A stretch of DNA of 64,000 nt from Vibrio chagasii (GTDB lineage Bacteria > Pseudomonadota > Gammaproteobacteria > Enterobacterales > Vibrionaceae). Both the position numbers and the translations under genes were made by a program. The stretch is taken from the NCBI RefSeq assembly GCF_002954585.1, contig NZ_MSCI01000002.1:63266-127265 (forward strand), read 5' to 3'. Shown piece after piece: positions 39,120 to 49,317 of this stretch (position 1 is the stretch's first letter; every line of letters begins with the position of its first letter). The notes under the pieces are model-generated. The model saw only the letters and a program-made list of their open reading frames with translations, did not search any database and was not told the DNA's origin.

Positions 39120-40532
39120 TTATAGAACGTGAACAGATGCCGTGTTTGTTGTACCAGAAGCTACTAGAGCACCTGAAACCATAACAACGATGTCGCCTTT
39201 GCTACCGAATTCAGCGTTAAGAGCGTACTCTTTACCCATTTGGTAGAATGCGTCAGTGCTGTCGATAGAATCAACAAGAACTGGACGGACACCTTTAGTA
39301 AGAACAAGCTGAGCAGCTGTCTTTTGGTTCGTTGTTAGTGCAATGATGTTTGCAGTTGGGAAGTACTTACGTACTGAACGTGCAGACTTACCGCCTTCAG
39401 TAGCAACGATGATTAGAGGAGCAGCTAGCTTCTCAGCTGTGTCTACTGCGCCTTTACATACTGCTTCAGTGATGCGTAGACGTGGGCTGTCTAGACGAGA
39501 ACCTAGCTCTGCTTTAAGAGCTGAATCTGTACGGTTCGCGATTTGAGCCATGATAGTAACAGCCTCAACTGGGTACTTACCTTTAGCAGTTTCGCCAGAA
39601 AGCATTACTGCGTCAGTACCATCCATGATTGCGTTCGCAACGTCACCCGCTTCTGCACGAGTTGGACGTGGGTTGTTGATCATAGAATCAAGCATTTGAG
39701 TTGCTGTGATAACCATCTTACGTGCACGGTTACACTTCTCGATCATCATCTTCTGAGCGAAGATTACTTCTTCAGCTGGGATTTCAACACCTAGGTCACC
39801 ACGAGCAACCATGATACCGTCAGAAAGCTCTAGGATTTCGTCGAAGTTATCTACACCTTCTTGGTTCTCAATTTTAGAGATGATGTGGATGTCGCTGCCG
39901 CCGTTCGCGTCTAGGATCTCACGGATCTCTTTAACGTCAGATGCTTTACGGATGAAAGAAGCTGCTACGAAGTCAACGCCTTGCTCACAACCAAACTTAA
40001 GGTCGTTCTTATCTTTTTCAGATAGAGCTGGAAGTTGAACAGAAACGCCAGGAAGGTTAACACCTTTGTTTTCGCCTAGTGCACCGTTGTTAAGAACTTT
40101 ACACTTAACTTCAGTTTCAGTAGTAGAGATAACTTCCATTTCGATTAGGCCGTCATCTACTAGGATAGTGTTACCAACGTTTAGGTCAGCTGCGAAACCA
40201 GCGTAAGTTACCGCTACAGTCTCTTTGTTACCTACAACTGAAGTGTCAGTTGTGAAAGTGAATTCTTGACCAGCTACTAGATCTACGTCGTTGCCGCCTT
40301 CTAGCTTGATAGTACGGATCTCTGGACCTTTAGTATCAAGAAGGATAGCCAGTTGCTTACCTACTTTGTCCATTACTTCGCGGAAGTTCGCAATACGAGT
40401 GCCGTGCTCTTGGTAGTCACCGTGAGAGAAGTTAAGACGCATAACGTTCATGCCTGCGTTTACTAGCTCAGTTAGCTTCTCTACAGATTCAGTTTTAGGG
40501 CCAATCGTACAAACGATTTTGGTCTTTTTCAT
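39120..40532 (-). CDS. pykF: Pyruvate kinase (PykF type)
   Basis: PykF converts phosphoenolpyruvate and ADP to pyruvate and ATP, and the F type is activated by fructose 1,6-bisphosphate. The 470-aa length equals E. coli PykF. Conserved features: [12 protein letters not shown] at the start, [13 protein letters not shown], the catalytic loop [29 protein letters not shown], and [15 protein letters not shown], and the signature [10 protein letters not shown]. The order pykF / DeoR regulator / glmS is the same as in V. cholerae. It reads divergently from the DeoR gene across a 430-bp gap. Confidence 0.97.
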   Translation of the reverse strand: MKKTKIVCTIGPKTESVEKLTELVNAGMNVMRLNFSHGDYQEHGTRIANFREVMDKVGKQLAILLDTKGPEIRTIKLEGGNDVDLVAGQEFTFTTDTSVVGNKETVAVTYAGFAADLNVGNTILVDDGLIEMEVISTTETEVKCKVLNNGALGENKGVNLPGVSVQLPALSEKDKNDLKFGCEQGVDFVAASFIRKASDVKEIREILDANGGSDIHIISKIENQEGVDNFDEILELSDGIMVARGDLGVEIPAEEVIFAQKMMIEKCNRARKMVITATQMLDSMINNPRPTRAEAGDVANAIMDGTDAVMLSGETAKGKYPVEAVTIMAQIANRTDSALKAELGSRLDSPRLRITEAVCKGAVDTAEKLAAPLIIVATEGGKSARSVRKYFPTANIIALTTNQKTAAQLVLTKGVRPVLVDSIDSTDAFYQMGKEYALNAEFGSKGDIVVMVSGALVASGTTNTASVHVL

Positions 40533-40684
40533 GGAAGGTACTCTCCGGTAAGTATTGTTACAATTTGAAATTTATTTAAGTTCTGAAGATTGGTCCGCTA
40601 CATCAACATTTTGTGCCTGCTGAGTAAAATCGCGAGACTTCCAATATGCCCTTCAGAGTTGTAAGTCTTTCATCAATTTTAGTC

Positions 40685-40712
40685 ATTTTATGACCAAAAG
40701 ATTTTGATTCAA
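40685..40712 (-). promoter_or_regulatory. Possible pykF promoter
   Basis: On the minus strand TTGAAT (40707-40712) and TAAAAT (40685-40690) are 16 bp apart. The start would be near 40678, giving an untranslated leader of about 145 nt. No clear Cra site was recognised in the gap. Confidence 0.4.
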
Positions 40713-40897
40713 CATCGGGTTTCTGTGACTTACACCAATATATCAGGTGAAAGTTGCAAAAAAATAACGGTCAGTTTTGTAATTTTTTTTCTTTTCGGGT
40801 GCGGATTCTACCACCTAATCAATTCAATATCACTGCTTAACAATTGTCTTAGGACAAGGTTTTATCGCTATTTATTAATTTTTTGGATCAAAATAAA

Positions 40898-40977
40898 TGG
40901 ACTAAATAGTTTCGTTGTAACTATAATATGTTTCATATCGAAACTTACTGGTCTTTTTTTAAATGTCGAAACGAAAC
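40898..40977 (+). promoter_or_regulatory. DeoR-family gene promoter with CGAAA/TTTCG operator repeats
   Basis: TGGACT (40898-40903) and a perfect TATAAT (40922-40927) form a promoter with 18-bp spacing. GTTTCGTT (40909-40916) lies inside it. GTTTC-ATATC-GAAAC (40930-40944) spans the expected start site. CGAAACGAAAC (40967-40977) lies in the first codons. Such repeats are typical operators for AgaR-like DeoR proteins, so autorepression is likely. A related AAACGAAAT occurs before glmS (41817-41825). Confidence 0.6.
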
Positions 40978-41733
40978 ACTCAGCTCAGAAGACATGCAAT
41001 TTCTAACCTAGTGAACGAAAAAGGGGAGGTTAGTGTTGATGAATTGTCCGCTAAGTTCGAAACCTCAGAGGTCACTATTAGAAAGGACTTAGCGTCTTTA
41101 GAGAAAAACGGTCAGCTTTTACGCCGTTATGGTGGTGCGATTTCGCTACCGAAAGAGGTGGTTAACGAAGAATTGGGTCAAAAAGTTTCGACTCGAAAGG
41201 TTTCTTTGGCCAAAGCTGCTGCAGATTTAATTCGCGATCATAACCGCATCGTGATTGATAGTGGCAGCACAACGGGCGCCCTAATTCAGCAGCTCAATAC
41301 TAAGCGTGGTTTGGTTGTTATGACCAACTCATTGCACGTGGCTAACGCACTTAATGAGCTTGAAAGTGAGCCGACGTTACTAATGACCGGCGGCACTTGG
41401 GATACCCACTCAGATTCCTTCCAAGGCAAAGTCGCAGAATCAGTACTTCGCGCATACGATTTTGATCAACTGTTTATTGGGGCTGATGGTATCGACCTCG
41501 ACAGAGGCACAACCACGTTCAATGAATTGGTTGGTCTAAGTAAAGTGATGGCTGAAGTATCACGAGAAGTGATCGTGATGGTTGAGTCTGAAAAAGTGGG
41601 ACGAAAGATCCCTAATCTAGAGCTGGCATGGGATCACGTCGACATCCTCATTACAGATACAGACTTGAGCAAAGAATCTCAGGCAATTATCGAGTCGCAC
41701 GATGTTCGAGTGATCTTAACGGATCCAGCGTAA
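40963..41733 (+). CDS. DeoR-family regulator linked to glmS
   Basis: The 256-aa protein has the DeoR helix-turn-helix at the N-terminus (RRHAISNLVNEKGEVSVDELS, then SEVTIRKDLASLEKNGQLLRRYGGA) and a C-terminal sugar-phosphate sensor domain ([46 protein letters not shown]). It lies 107 bp before glmS and is conserved in that position in vibrios. An amino-sugar phosphate is therefore a likely effector and glmS a likely target. The ribosome site is poor (T-rich upstream), which may keep levels low. Confidence 0.9.
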   Translation: MSKRNTQLRRHAISNLVNEKGEVSVDELSAKFETSEVTIRKDLASLEKNGQLLRRYGGAISLPKEVVNEELGQKVSTRKVSLAKAAADLIRDHNRIVIDSGSTTGALIQQLNTKRGLVVMTNSLHVANALNELESEPTLLMTGGTWDTHSDSFQGKVAESVLRAYDFDQLFIGADGIDLDRGTTTFNELVGLSKVMAEVSREVIVMVESEKVGRKIPNLELAWDHVDILITDTDLSKESQAIIESHDVRVILTDPA

Positions 41734-41742
41734 AACTAATTT

Positions 41743-41772
41743 TTAACTATTATGCATTTAACTTCCTATAAT
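41743..41772 (+). promoter_or_regulatory. glmS promoter
   Basis: TTAACT (41743-41748) and TATAAT (41767-41772) are 18 bp apart. They lie about 70 bp before glmS and after the DeoR gene stop, so glmS can be transcribed on its own. Confidence 0.6.
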
Positions 41773-41840
41773 TAATCTTATTAAAGATATGGCCTTTGCT
41801 TGCTGCCAATAGGAATAAACGAAATTGATGGAGTCAAACT

Positions 41841-43673
41841 ATGTGTGGAATTGTTGGTGCAGTAGCACAGCGTGATGTAGCAGAGATTTTAGTAGAAGGC
41901 CTTCGCCGTCTAGAATACCGTGGCTACGACTCAGCGGGTGTCGCTGTGGTTGATACCGAATCAAATCTGACTCGTGTACGTCGCTTAGGCAAAGTACAAG
42001 AGCTAGCTGACGCGGTAGAACAGCAACAAGTTGTTGGTGGTACTGGTATTGCGCATACTCGTTGGGCAACACACGGTGAGCCATCTGAAGCGAATGCACA
42101 CCCACACATGTCTGGTGATATCGCGGTAGTACACAATGGTATTATCGAAAACCACGAAGCACTGCGTACTATGCTAAAAGAGCGCGGCTACGAGTTTACT
42201 TCACAAACAGATACTGAAGTTATCGCACACTTGGTTGAGTGGGAGCTTCGTACTTCAGACTCTCTAGTTGAAGCACTGCAGAAAACAGCAAAACAGCTGG
42301 ATGGCGCATACGGTACAGTAGCGGTTGATCGTAAAGATCCTTCACGTATTGTTGTTGCTCGTTCTGGTAGCCCAATCGTAATCGGCTTTGGTGTTGGTGA
42401 AAACTTCCTAGCATCTGACCAACTAGCGCTACTTAGTGTGACACGTCGCTTTATGTACCTAGAAGAGGGCGATGTTGCAGAAGTGACTCGTCGTGAAGTT
42501 AACGTATTCGATGCAAACGGTGAGCGTATTGAACGTGAAATCGTTGAATCTAACGCAGAGCACGATGCGGGTGACAAAGGTAAATACCGTCACTTCATGC
42601 AGAAAGAGATCTTTGAACAACCAACTGCACTGATCAATACAATGGAAGGTCGTATCTCAGATACGTCTGTGATCACCAATGCAATCGGCGTTAAAGCGGA
42701 AGAGATCCTAAGCAAAGTTGAACACGTTCAGATCATCGCATGTGGTACTTCATACAACTCAGGTATGGCGGCACGCTACTGGTTTGAATCGCTAGCTGGC
42801 GTAAGCTGTGACGTAGAGATCGCTTCTGAGTTCCGTTACCGTGACTTTGTGGTTCGTCCAAACAGCCTGCTTGTTACGTTATCTCAATCTGGTGAGACGG
42901 CAGATACGCTAGCAGCCCTTCGCCTTGCTAAAGAGAAAGGTTACATGTCAGCGATGACAATCTGTAACGTAGCGGGCTCTTCATTGGTTCGTGAATCTGA
43001 TTTTGCGTTCATGACTCGCGCGGGTACAGAGATCGGTGTTGCTTCAACAAAAGCGTTTACTACGCAGCTTGCAGCAATGCTGATGATGGTAACGTCTATT
43101 GGTCGCCTACAAGGTCGTATCGATGAAGCGAAAGAGACGGAAATCGTTCAAGCACTTCACCAACTGCCAACAGACATCGAGAAAGCACTGGCATTTGATA
43201 AAGAGATCGAAGCACTAGCGACTGACTTTGCTGATAAGCACCACACACTATTCCTAGGCCGTGGCGAGTACTACCCAATCGCAATGGAAGCATCTCTAAA
43301 ACTGAAAGAGATCTCTTACATCCACGCTGAAGCATACGCTGCAGGTGAGCTTAAGCACGGTCCTCTAGCTCTGATTGATGCAGATATGCCAGTAGTGGTT
43401 ATTGCACCAAGTAACGACCTGTTAGAGAAGCTGAAATCGAACGTAGAAGAAGTACGTGCGCGCGGTGGTCTACTGTACGTATTCGCAGACGAAGACGCAG
43501 GTTTTGAGAGCGATGAGAACATGAAGATCATCAAGATGCCTCACGTGAGTGAAGTAACGGCACCTATTTACTACACGGTTCCAATGCAGTTGCTTTCTTA
43601 CCATGTCGCGCTAATCAAAGGTACCGACGTTGACCAACCTCGTAACCTAGCGAAAGCGGTAACGGTTGAGTAA
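41841..43673 (+). CDS. glmS: Glutamine-fructose-6-phosphate aminotransferase
   Basis: GlmS makes glucosamine-6-phosphate from fructose-6-phosphate and glutamine, the first step to UDP-GlcNAc for peptidoglycan and LPS. The 610-aa protein starts [10 protein letters not shown] with the catalytic Cys2 of the glutaminase domain. Two SIS domains follow ([45 protein letters not shown]), and the C-terminal [13 protein letters not shown] is the family end. The start ATG 41841 is fixed by Cys2. It ends at the hairpin 43707-43736. Confidence 0.98.
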   Translation: MCGIVGAVAQRDVAEILVEGLRRLEYRGYDSAGVAVVDTESNLTRVRRLGKVQELADAVEQQQVVGGTGIAHTRWATHGEPSEANAHPHMSGDIAVVHNGIIENHEALRTMLKERGYEFTSQTDTEVIAHLVEWELRTSDSLVEALQKTAKQLDGAYGTVAVDRKDPSRIVVARSGSPIVIGFGVGENFLASDQLALLSVTRRFMYLEEGDVAEVTRREVNVFDANGERIEREIVESNAEHDAGDKGKYRHFMQKEIFEQPTALINTMEGRISDTSVITNAIGVKAEEILSKVEHVQIIACGTSYNSGMAARYWFESLAGVSCDVEIASEFRYRDFVVRPNSLLVTLSQSGETADTLAALRLAKEKGYMSAMTICNVAGSSLVRESDFAFMTRAGTEIGVASTKAFTTQLAAMLMMVTSIGRLQGRIDEAKETEIVQALHQLPTDIEKALAFDKEIEALATDFADKHHTLFLGRGEYYPIAMEASLKLKEISYIHAEAYAAGELKHGPLALIDADMPVVVIAPSNDLLEKLKSNVEEVRARGGLLYVFADEDAGFESDENMKIIKMPHVSEVTAPIYYTVPMQLLSYHVALIKGTDVDQPRNLAKAVTVE

Positions 43674-43706
43674 CTCTCTGGCAGTCTACAAAAGTTAGAT
43701 AAGAAT

Positions 43707-43736
43707 AAAGCCCATCTTATGTGATGGGCTTTTTTG
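43707..43736. terminator. Terminator between convergent glmS and metY
   Basis: AAAGCCCATC, loop, GATGGGCTTTTTT is a good hairpin with T's on the plus strand for glmS. Confidence 0.88.
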
Positions 43737-43780
43737 TAGCTGTTACCTTGCACACTTGTCTTCTGGTGTCGCTATAAGTC

Positions 43781-45049
43781 TCAAGCGTTAAGAGCTTGCT
43801 CTAGGTCTGCAAGGATATCTTCGATGTGTTCAATCCCTACTGATAGGCGAATCATCTCTGGTGATACTCCAGCTTGTTTCTGTTCAGCTTCGCTTAGCTG
43901 ACGGTGCGTTGTCGAAGCTGGGTGACAAGCCAGAGATTTTGCATCGCCAATGTTTACCAAGCGCTTGAAGATTTGTAGTGCGTCATAGAAGCGAACACCT
44001 GCTTCATAACCATCTTTTAGGCCAAAAGATAAAATCGCCGATGGCTTACCCTGCATGTATTTTTCAGCAAGTGGGTAAAATTCTGAACTTGGTAGACCTG
44101 CGTAGCTTACCCAGCTGACTTTCTCATGTTGGCTTAAGTATTCAGCTACTTTCAACGCGTTCTCCGTGTGGCGCTCCATACGTAGCGATAGCGTCTCCAA
44201 GCCTTGCATTAGCATGAAGGCATTCATTGGTGACAAGGCCGCACCAGTATTCCGTAATGGCACTGTTCGGGCACGACCAATGAACGCTGCCTCACCAAAG
44301 GCTTCGGTATACACCACACCGTGATAAGAGGGCTCAGGTTGATTAAATACCGGGAAGCGGTCTTTGTGCTCAGCCCAAGGGAACTTGCCTGAATCGACAA
44401 TCACACCACCCAAGGTTGTACCGTGACCACCCACGTACTTGGTTAGTGAGTGAACCACGATATCAGCACCAAACTCAATAGGCTTACACAGCACTGGAGT
44501 CGCGACGGTATTATCGACGATCACAGGGACACCTTGTGCGTGGGCAAGTTCGGCGACACGCTCTATATCGATGATATTACCCGCAGGGTTACCGATACTC
44601 TCACAGTAAACCGCTTTGGTTTTTTCATCGATTAACTCGGCTAGGCTTTCTGGCTTGTCGTCTTTGGCAAAACGAACTTCAACCCCTTGGTTTGGCAGCA
44701 TGTGAGCAAACAAGGTGTAAGTACCACCGTAAAGCTGAGGTGTTGAGACGATGTTGTCACCGATTTGTGCCAATGTCTGAATCGCGTAGTTGATTGCCGC
44801 GCTGCCCGCACTGACAACCAAGCCTGCGATACCGCCTTCTAGCGCAGCCATACGTTTTTCCAACACATCGTTGGTTGGGTTCATAATGCGGGTGTAGATA
44901 TTACCTGGTACTTCTAGGTTGAACAGATCTGCGCCATGCTGAGCATCATCAAATTCATAGGCGACAGTTTGGTAGATAGGGGTAGCAACGGATTTCGTGG
45001 TTGGATCGGTTTCGTAGCCGAAGTGGATCGAGAGTGTTTCGTCTTTCAT
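43781..45049 (-). CDS. metY: O-acetylhomoserine sulfhydrylase / aminocarboxypropyltransferase
   Basis: This Cys/Met-metabolism PLP enzyme makes homocysteine directly from O-acetylhomoserine and sulfide. The 422-aa protein has ETLSIHFGYETDPTTKSVATPIYQTVAYEFDD at its N-terminus, YTRIMNPTNDVLEKRMAALEGG, and the PLP lysine in VVHSLTKYVGGHGTTLGG. Start ATG 45049 follows AGGGAAG; the upstream extension to 45085 lacks a ribosome site. Distinction from cystathionine gamma-synthase rests on length and the EFDDAQHGADLFNL-type N-terminus. No MetJ box or SAM riboswitch was found upstream. Confidence 0.9.
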   Translation of the reverse strand: MKDETLSIHFGYETDPTTKSVATPIYQTVAYEFDDAQHGADLFNLEVPGNIYTRIMNPTNDVLEKRMAALEGGIAGLVVSAGSAAINYAIQTLAQIGDNIVSTPQLYGGTYTLFAHMLPNQGVEVRFAKDDKPESLAELIDEKTKAVYCESIGNPAGNIIDIERVAELAHAQGVPVIVDNTVATPVLCKPIEFGADIVVHSLTKYVGGHGTTLGGVIVDSGKFPWAEHKDRFPVFNQPEPSYHGVVYTEAFGEAAFIGRARTVPLRNTGAALSPMNAFMLMQGLETLSLRMERHTENALKVAEYLSQHEKVSWVSYAGLPSSEFYPLAEKYMQGKPSAILSFGLKDGYEAGVRFYDALQIFKRLVNIGDAKSLACHPASTTHRQLSEAEQKQAGVSPEMIRLSVGIEHIEDILADLEQALNA

Positions 45050-45212
45050 GTTTCTTCCCTGAATGATTGAGCGATTTATGTACAACCATATTGCCGATTT
45101 TTTTATAAAAGAAAAGTAAGCTTAGTCACAGAGAGGCAATTGGCATTGTGAACTGTGGAGTTCACTTATTCAGGGATATATTGAAATGAGTAGGGCATAA
45201 AGAATAGCGAGC

Positions 45213-45260
45213 TTAAAAAAGCAAAAAGCCAGAGCAGCGTGAACTGTTCTGGCTTTTCTA
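45213..45260 (-). terminator. Intrinsic terminator of the tRNA-Ile2 gene
   Basis: On the minus strand AAAAGCCAGA(A/G)CAG and CTGTTCTGGCTTTTT-type arms form a 10-bp stem, then a T-rich tract, immediately after the tRNA. Confidence 0.8.
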
Positions 45261-45263
45261 ATT

Positions 45264-45339
45264 TGGTGGCCCCTCCCAGATTTGAACTGGGGACCGAACG
45301 ATTATGAGTCGTGCGCTCTAACCACTGAGCTAAGGGGCC
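45264..45339 (-). tRNA. tRNA-Ile2 (CAU anticodon, lysidine-type)
   Basis: The 76-nt gene includes an encoded CCA end. The acceptor stem is GGCCCCT/AGGGGCC, D-arm GCTC/GAGC, T-arm CCCAG-TTCAAAT-CTGGG. The anticodon loop CTCATAA gives CAU (45304-45306). The body matches E. coli ileX-type tRNA-Ile rather than tRNA-Met, so C34 should become lysidine and read AUA. The outermost anticodon-stem pair (27-43) is a C-U mismatch, where E. coli has G-U. The gene has its own promoter and terminator. Confidence 0.95.
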
Positions 45340-45350
45340 GTAGGGCATAG

Positions 45351-45379
45351 ATTATAGGGGAAGCATTCAGTGGTGTCTA
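45351..45379 (-). promoter_or_regulatory. Strong promoter of the tRNA-Ile2 gene
   Basis: On the minus strand TAGACA (45374-45379), 17 bp, TATAAT (45351-45356), then a GC-rich discriminator, place transcription about 5 nt before the tRNA. The discriminator suggests stringent control. The -35 lies in a 12-bp palindrome GTGTCTAGACAC (45373-45384). Confidence 0.8.
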
Positions 45380-45433
45380 GACACTATGAGGGACAATTCC
45401 GCTTACATCTTAGCCACTTAAATCACACAGGTA

Positions 45434-45463
45434 CAAAAAAGGTGAGCCATAGCTCACCTTTTC
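45434..45463 (-). terminator. Intrinsic terminator of rpoD
   Basis: AAAAGGTGAGC, loop of four, GCTCACCTTTT pairs perfectly, about 40 bp after the rpoD stop, with T's on the minus strand. Confidence 0.9.
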
Positions 45464-45502
45464 TTAATTATGCTTAAAATCTAATCACATCAATGTGTGT
45501 GA

Positions 45503-47347
45503 TTACTCGTCTAGGAAGCTGCGCAGAGTTTCTGAACGGCTTGGGTGACGAAGTTTACGTAGTGCTTTTGCTTCGATCTGACGGATACGTTCACGAGTTA
45601 CGTCGAACTGCTTACCAACTTCTTCAAGAGTATGGTCAGTGTTCATGTCGATACCGAAACGCATACGCAGTACTTTAGCTTCACGAGGTGTTAGGCCAGC
45701 AAGAACGTCTTTAGTTGCACCGCGTAGGCTAGTTGCCGTTGCAGAGTCTAGAGGTAGTTCTAACGTTGTATCCTCGATGAAATCACCTAGATGCGAATCT
45801 TCGTCGTCACCGATTGGTGTCTCCATAGAGATTGGCTCTTTAGCAATTTTCAGTACTTTACGGATCTTGTCTTCAGGCATTTGCATGCGCTCAGCTAGCT
45901 CTTCCGGAAGTGGCTCACGACCCATCTCTTGTAGCATTTGACGAGAGATACGGTTTAGTTTGTTGATCGTTTCGATCATGTGAACCGGAATACGGATAGT
46001 ACGAGCTTGGTCGGCAATCGAACGAGTGATTGCTTGACGGATCCACCATGTAGCGTAAGTCGAGAACTTGTAACCACGACGGTATTCAAACTTATCAACC
46101 GCTTTCATCAGACCGATGTTACCTTCTTGGATTAGATCCAGGAATTGTAGACCACGGTTTGTGTACTTCTTAGCAATCGAGATTACTAGACGCAAGTTCG
46201 CTTCAACCATCTCTTTCTTCGCACGACGAGCTTTCGCTTCACCGATAGACATACGACGGCTGATGTCTTTGATGCTTTGAACTGTCAGAGAGGTCTCTTT
46301 CTCGATCATGTCCAGTTTCTGGATTGAACGACGAATATCACCTTCGTGACGTTTGATCTTTTCTGCGTATGGCTTATCAGAAGCAAGAACTTCATCTAAC
46401 CATGCTTCGCTTGATTCGTTGCCAGTAAATAGAGCAATGAAAGATTTCTTCGGCATTTTGCCGTACTCAACCGTTTGACGCATGATTAGGCGTTCTTGAG
46501 TACGTACACGATCCATAGAGTTACGCAGTTCGTTTACTAGGTAATCAAACTGTTTTGGTGTTAGGCGGAACTCTTTGAATACGTCTTGCATCATTGTTGT
46601 TGCAAGCATTGCTTTCGGGCTTTCATGACCGTATTCGTTGATCGCTAGCTGACGGTTTTGGTAGCTAGTACGAAGCGCTGTGAACTTCTCAAGAGCAAGC
46701 TCAGGGTCGATACCTGTATCTTCTTCTTCCTCTTCAGCTTCATCATCAACGTCTTCTGCGTCTTCGTCATCCAGATCAGTTTCAGCAAGTTCTGAACCGA
46801 TGTGAGTTGCTGTTGGTGCAGCGGTGCCATCGTCATCTGGGTCAACGAAGCCGTTGATTAGGTCTGTTAAGCGAATCTCTTCTGCTTGTACACGGTCAAA
46901 CTGTTCCAAGATGTATGGAATAGTACCTGGGTACTCAGCAACAGAAAGTTGAACGGTATTGATACCATCTTCAATGCGCTTCGCAATGTCGATTTCGCCT
47001 TCACGAGTCAGTAGTTCAACTGTACCCATTTCACGCATGTACATGCGAACTGGGTCAGTAGTACGGCCAATCTCGCTTTCTACGCTTGAAAGCGCAGCAG
47101 CTGCAGCTTCGGCAGCGTCTTCATCTATATTGGCATCGTCATCATTAAGCGCTAGATCATCAGCATCAGGTGCAGTTTCAACTACTTTGATGCCCATGTC
47201 GTTAATCATTTGAATGATGTCTTCTACCTGTTCAGAATCCACGATTTCTGCAGGTAGGTGGTCGTTTACTTCGGCGTAGGTCAGATAGCCTTGTTCCTTG
47301 CCTTTAATAACAAGTAATTTAAGCTGTGACTGCGGATTTTGATCCAT
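45503..47347 (-). CDS. rpoD: RNA polymerase primary sigma factor RpoD (sigma-70)
   Basis: The 614-aa protein is the housekeeping sigma factor. Region 1.1 is at the N-terminus ([27 protein letters not shown]). An acidic non-conserved region (about 190-225) is followed by regions 2.1-2.4 ([57 protein letters not shown]), region 3 and region 4 ([35 protein letters not shown]). It is the last gene of rpsU-yqeY-dnaG-rpoD, 99 bp after dnaG. Confidence 0.98.
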   Translation of the reverse strand: MDQNPQSQLKLLVIKGKEQGYLTYAEVNDHLPAEIVDSEQVEDIIQMINDMGIKVVETAPDADDLALNDDDANIDEDAAEAAAAALSSVESEIGRTTDPVRMYMREMGTVELLTREGEIDIAKRIEDGINTVQLSVAEYPGTIPYILEQFDRVQAEEIRLTDLINGFVDPDDDGTAAPTATHIGSELAETDLDDEDAEDVDDEAEEEEEDTGIDPELALEKFTALRTSYQNRQLAINEYGHESPKAMLATTMMQDVFKEFRLTPKQFDYLVNELRNSMDRVRTQERLIMRQTVEYGKMPKKSFIALFTGNESSEAWLDEVLASDKPYAEKIKRHEGDIRRSIQKLDMIEKETSLTVQSIKDISRRMSIGEAKARRAKKEMVEANLRLVISIAKKYTNRGLQFLDLIQEGNIGLMKAVDKFEYRRGYKFSTYATWWIRQAITRSIADQARTIRIPVHMIETINKLNRISRQMLQEMGREPLPEELAERMQMPEDKIRKVLKIAKEPISMETPIGDDEDSHLGDFIEDTTLELPLDSATATSLRGATKDVLAGLTPREAKVLRMRFGIDMNTDHTLEEVGKQFDVTRERIRQIEAKALRKLRHPSRSETLRSFLDE

Positions 47348-47446
47348 AGATGATATCCAACTTCAGGTCTGGTGAAGGACGTTGCATTCTCAAATGCAAA
47401 CCAATTATGTTAACAAATTAATTAAATGCTGACTAATCAAACAGGG

Positions 47447-49198
47447 TTACGCTTTTAGATCTAGCATTAAAGCTAGTAGCTCCCTTTTTTCTTCGGCTGA
47501 TAAACCGACACTTCTTGCTTTGGCCTGCAGGTTTTCAATTTGTTTTTCAACGCACTGGGCAAGTATTTTGTCCAATGAGTCTAAAAATATGTCTTCTTGA
47601 TTGTCTTCGTCGAGGGGGATTTCCCAGCTCGCGAGACGAGACAGAAGAGCCTCATGTTTATTATCTCGCCAGTGCTCTAATAACTGGCCGGTGTTGATAT
47701 GGGGATGCGCGTGGCATTTATCAAGTACTTCGACGAATAAACTTAGTCCTGGCAATGGTAAGCCTTTGACACTTGATAAATCCGGTACCATATCAGCATA
47801 GCTCGGATTTTGGATAAGCAAAGCGATAACTTCACGCATTGGAGTTCGCTTGAGCTCTTTATGCGGTTGAGGTGTCGGGTTCTGTGTATGAACACGAGCA
47901 CGCCTCAGTTGGTTATCAAATCCAGTTCGTTCATCCAATAACTTTTCGAGCAATTCTTGGAAATAACTGTCAGGAATTTTATTAATTAAGGCGCTTGCGT
48001 GAGCACGCAGTGCCGATTTTCCTTCGGTTGTTCCCAAGTTAAGTTTGTGTATTTCTATCAGGTTGTCGAACAAATAGGTCGACAGTGGCGTTGCATTTTG
48101 GACGAGCTGCTCAAAAGCGGCCTTACCATGTTCTCTAATATAGCTATCTGGGTCTTCACCATCGGGCAAGAACAGAAACTTGAGTGTGTTACCTGTTTTC
48201 AGGTACTCAAGTGCGTTTTCTAGAGCGCGCCATGCGGCCTCTTTACCAGCTCGGTCACCATCGTAACAACAAACCACAGTGCTGGTTTGTCTAAACAGCA
48301 TCTGGATGTGGTCACCGGTTGTTGAGGTGCCTAGTGAAGCCACCGAGTAATCTACACCATATTGCGCAAGCGCTACGACATCCATGTAACCTTCAACCAC
48401 AAGGACTTGAGGCGGTTCACGGTATGCCTGCAATACTTCATAAAGGCCATACAGTTCTTTACCTTTATGGAAGATAGGCGTCTCTGGTGAGTTGAGGTAT
48501 TTTGGTGTGCCGTCTTCTAAGACACGACCACCAAAACCAATTACACGACCACGACGATCACGAATCGGGAACATGACACGGCCACGGAATCGGTCGTATC
48601 GGTTGCCTTTATCATTCTCGATCAACATGCCGCCGGTCACGAGCATGTCTTGGGCTTCTTTTTGTTGGCCAAAGTTCTTACGAACTAAGTCCCACTCATC
48701 TGCCACGTAACCAATGCCAAACTTCTGGACGATTTCGCCCGATAGACCACGATTTTTAAGGTACTCAATCGCAGGTTTATTGGCTGCTATTTTTAGCTGA
48801 GAACGATAGAACTGGCTAATGCCGCCCATCAAATCATAGAGGTTACGTTTTTGTTCAGTGTTGGCTCTTGGTGCGGTAGAGATCTCACCGCTACGTTGTT
48901 CTCTTGGAACATCGAGCCCTAAGAAAGAGGCGAGCTCTTCAATAGCTTCAACGAATTCAAGACGTTCGAACTCCATAATGAAGTCGATGGCATTGCCGTG
49001 TACGCCACAACCAAAACAGTGATAAAACTGTTTCTCTTGGCTTACGCTAAAAGAGGGAGTCTTTTCGTTATGAAACGGACAACAAGCGCCGTAGTTTTTG
49101 CCTTTTTTCTTAAGTTTCACGCGTGCGTCTATGATGTCGACAATGTCGAGACGCGCTAGGAGATCATCGATGAAACTACGCGGGATGTGTCCTGCCAT
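47447..49198 (-). CDS. dnaG: DNA primase
   Basis: DnaG makes RNA primers at the replication fork together with DnaB. The 583-aa protein has the N-terminal CHC2 zinc finger (CCPFHNEKTPSFSVS, then CFGCG near residue 61), the TOPRIM catalytic core (VLVVEGYMDVVALAQYG; VCCYDGDRAGKEAAW) and a C-terminal DnaB-interaction domain. It follows yqeY, with a hairpin at 49265-49301 in the spacer that can trim expression, and precedes rpoD. Confidence 0.97.
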   Translation of the reverse strand: MAGHIPRSFIDDLLARLDIVDIIDARVKLKKKGKNYGACCPFHNEKTPSFSVSQEKQFYHCFGCGVHGNAIDFIMEFERLEFVEAIEELASFLGLDVPREQRSGEISTAPRANTEQKRNLYDLMGGISQFYRSQLKIAANKPAIEYLKNRGLSGEIVQKFGIGYVADEWDLVRKNFGQQKEAQDMLVTGGMLIENDKGNRYDRFRGRVMFPIRDRRGRVIGFGGRVLEDGTPKYLNSPETPIFHKGKELYGLYEVLQAYREPPQVLVVEGYMDVVALAQYGVDYSVASLGTSTTGDHIQMLFRQTSTVVCCYDGDRAGKEAAWRALENALEYLKTGNTLKFLFLPDGEDPDSYIREHGKAAFEQLVQNATPLSTYLFDNLIEIHKLNLGTTEGKSALRAHASALINKIPDSYFQELLEKLLDERTGFDNQLRRARVHTQNPTPQPHKELKRTPMREVIALLIQNPSYADMVPDLSSVKGLPLPGLSLFVEVLDKCHAHPHINTGQLLEHWRDNKHEALLSRLASWEIPLDEDNQEDIFLDSLDKILAQCVEKQIENLQAKARSVGLSAEEKRELLALMLDLKA

Positions 49199-49264
49199 AA
49201 AACCTTAGAAAAATGCACTAACTGATAGTGTGGATAATAATAGTTTGAATGGGTTACAGATACA

Positions 49265-49301
49265 AACAAGCCGTGCGTTCCGAAGGATTGCACGGCTTGT
49301 T
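49265..49301 (-). terminator. Internal attenuator hairpin between yqeY and dnaG
   Basis: AACAAGCCGTGC and GCACGGCTTGTT form a perfect 12-bp stem with a 13-nt loop. The downstream T-tract is weak on the minus strand. This fits the partial terminator known between rpsU and dnaG in E. coli, which lowers primase output. Confidence 0.7.
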
Positions 49302-49317
49302 GCAATTTGATTTGGGA

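Noticed and set aside
40704..41006. 100-aa open frame over the pykF-DeoR gap
   Set aside because: No ribosome site, composition of AT-rich noncoding DNA, and it overlaps the DeoR promoter and start.
41734..41840. glmS ribozyme upstream of glmS
   Set aside because: The gap is only 107 bp, carries a normal promoter, and gammaproteobacteria use other glmS control; no ribozyme core is visible.
45050..45165. SAM riboswitch or MetJ box upstream of metY
   Set aside because: No AGACGTCT-like repeats and no riboswitch-like stems were found.
45166..45348. 60-aa open frame on the minus strand
   Set aside because: It is the tRNA-Ile2 gene and its terminator read as protein.
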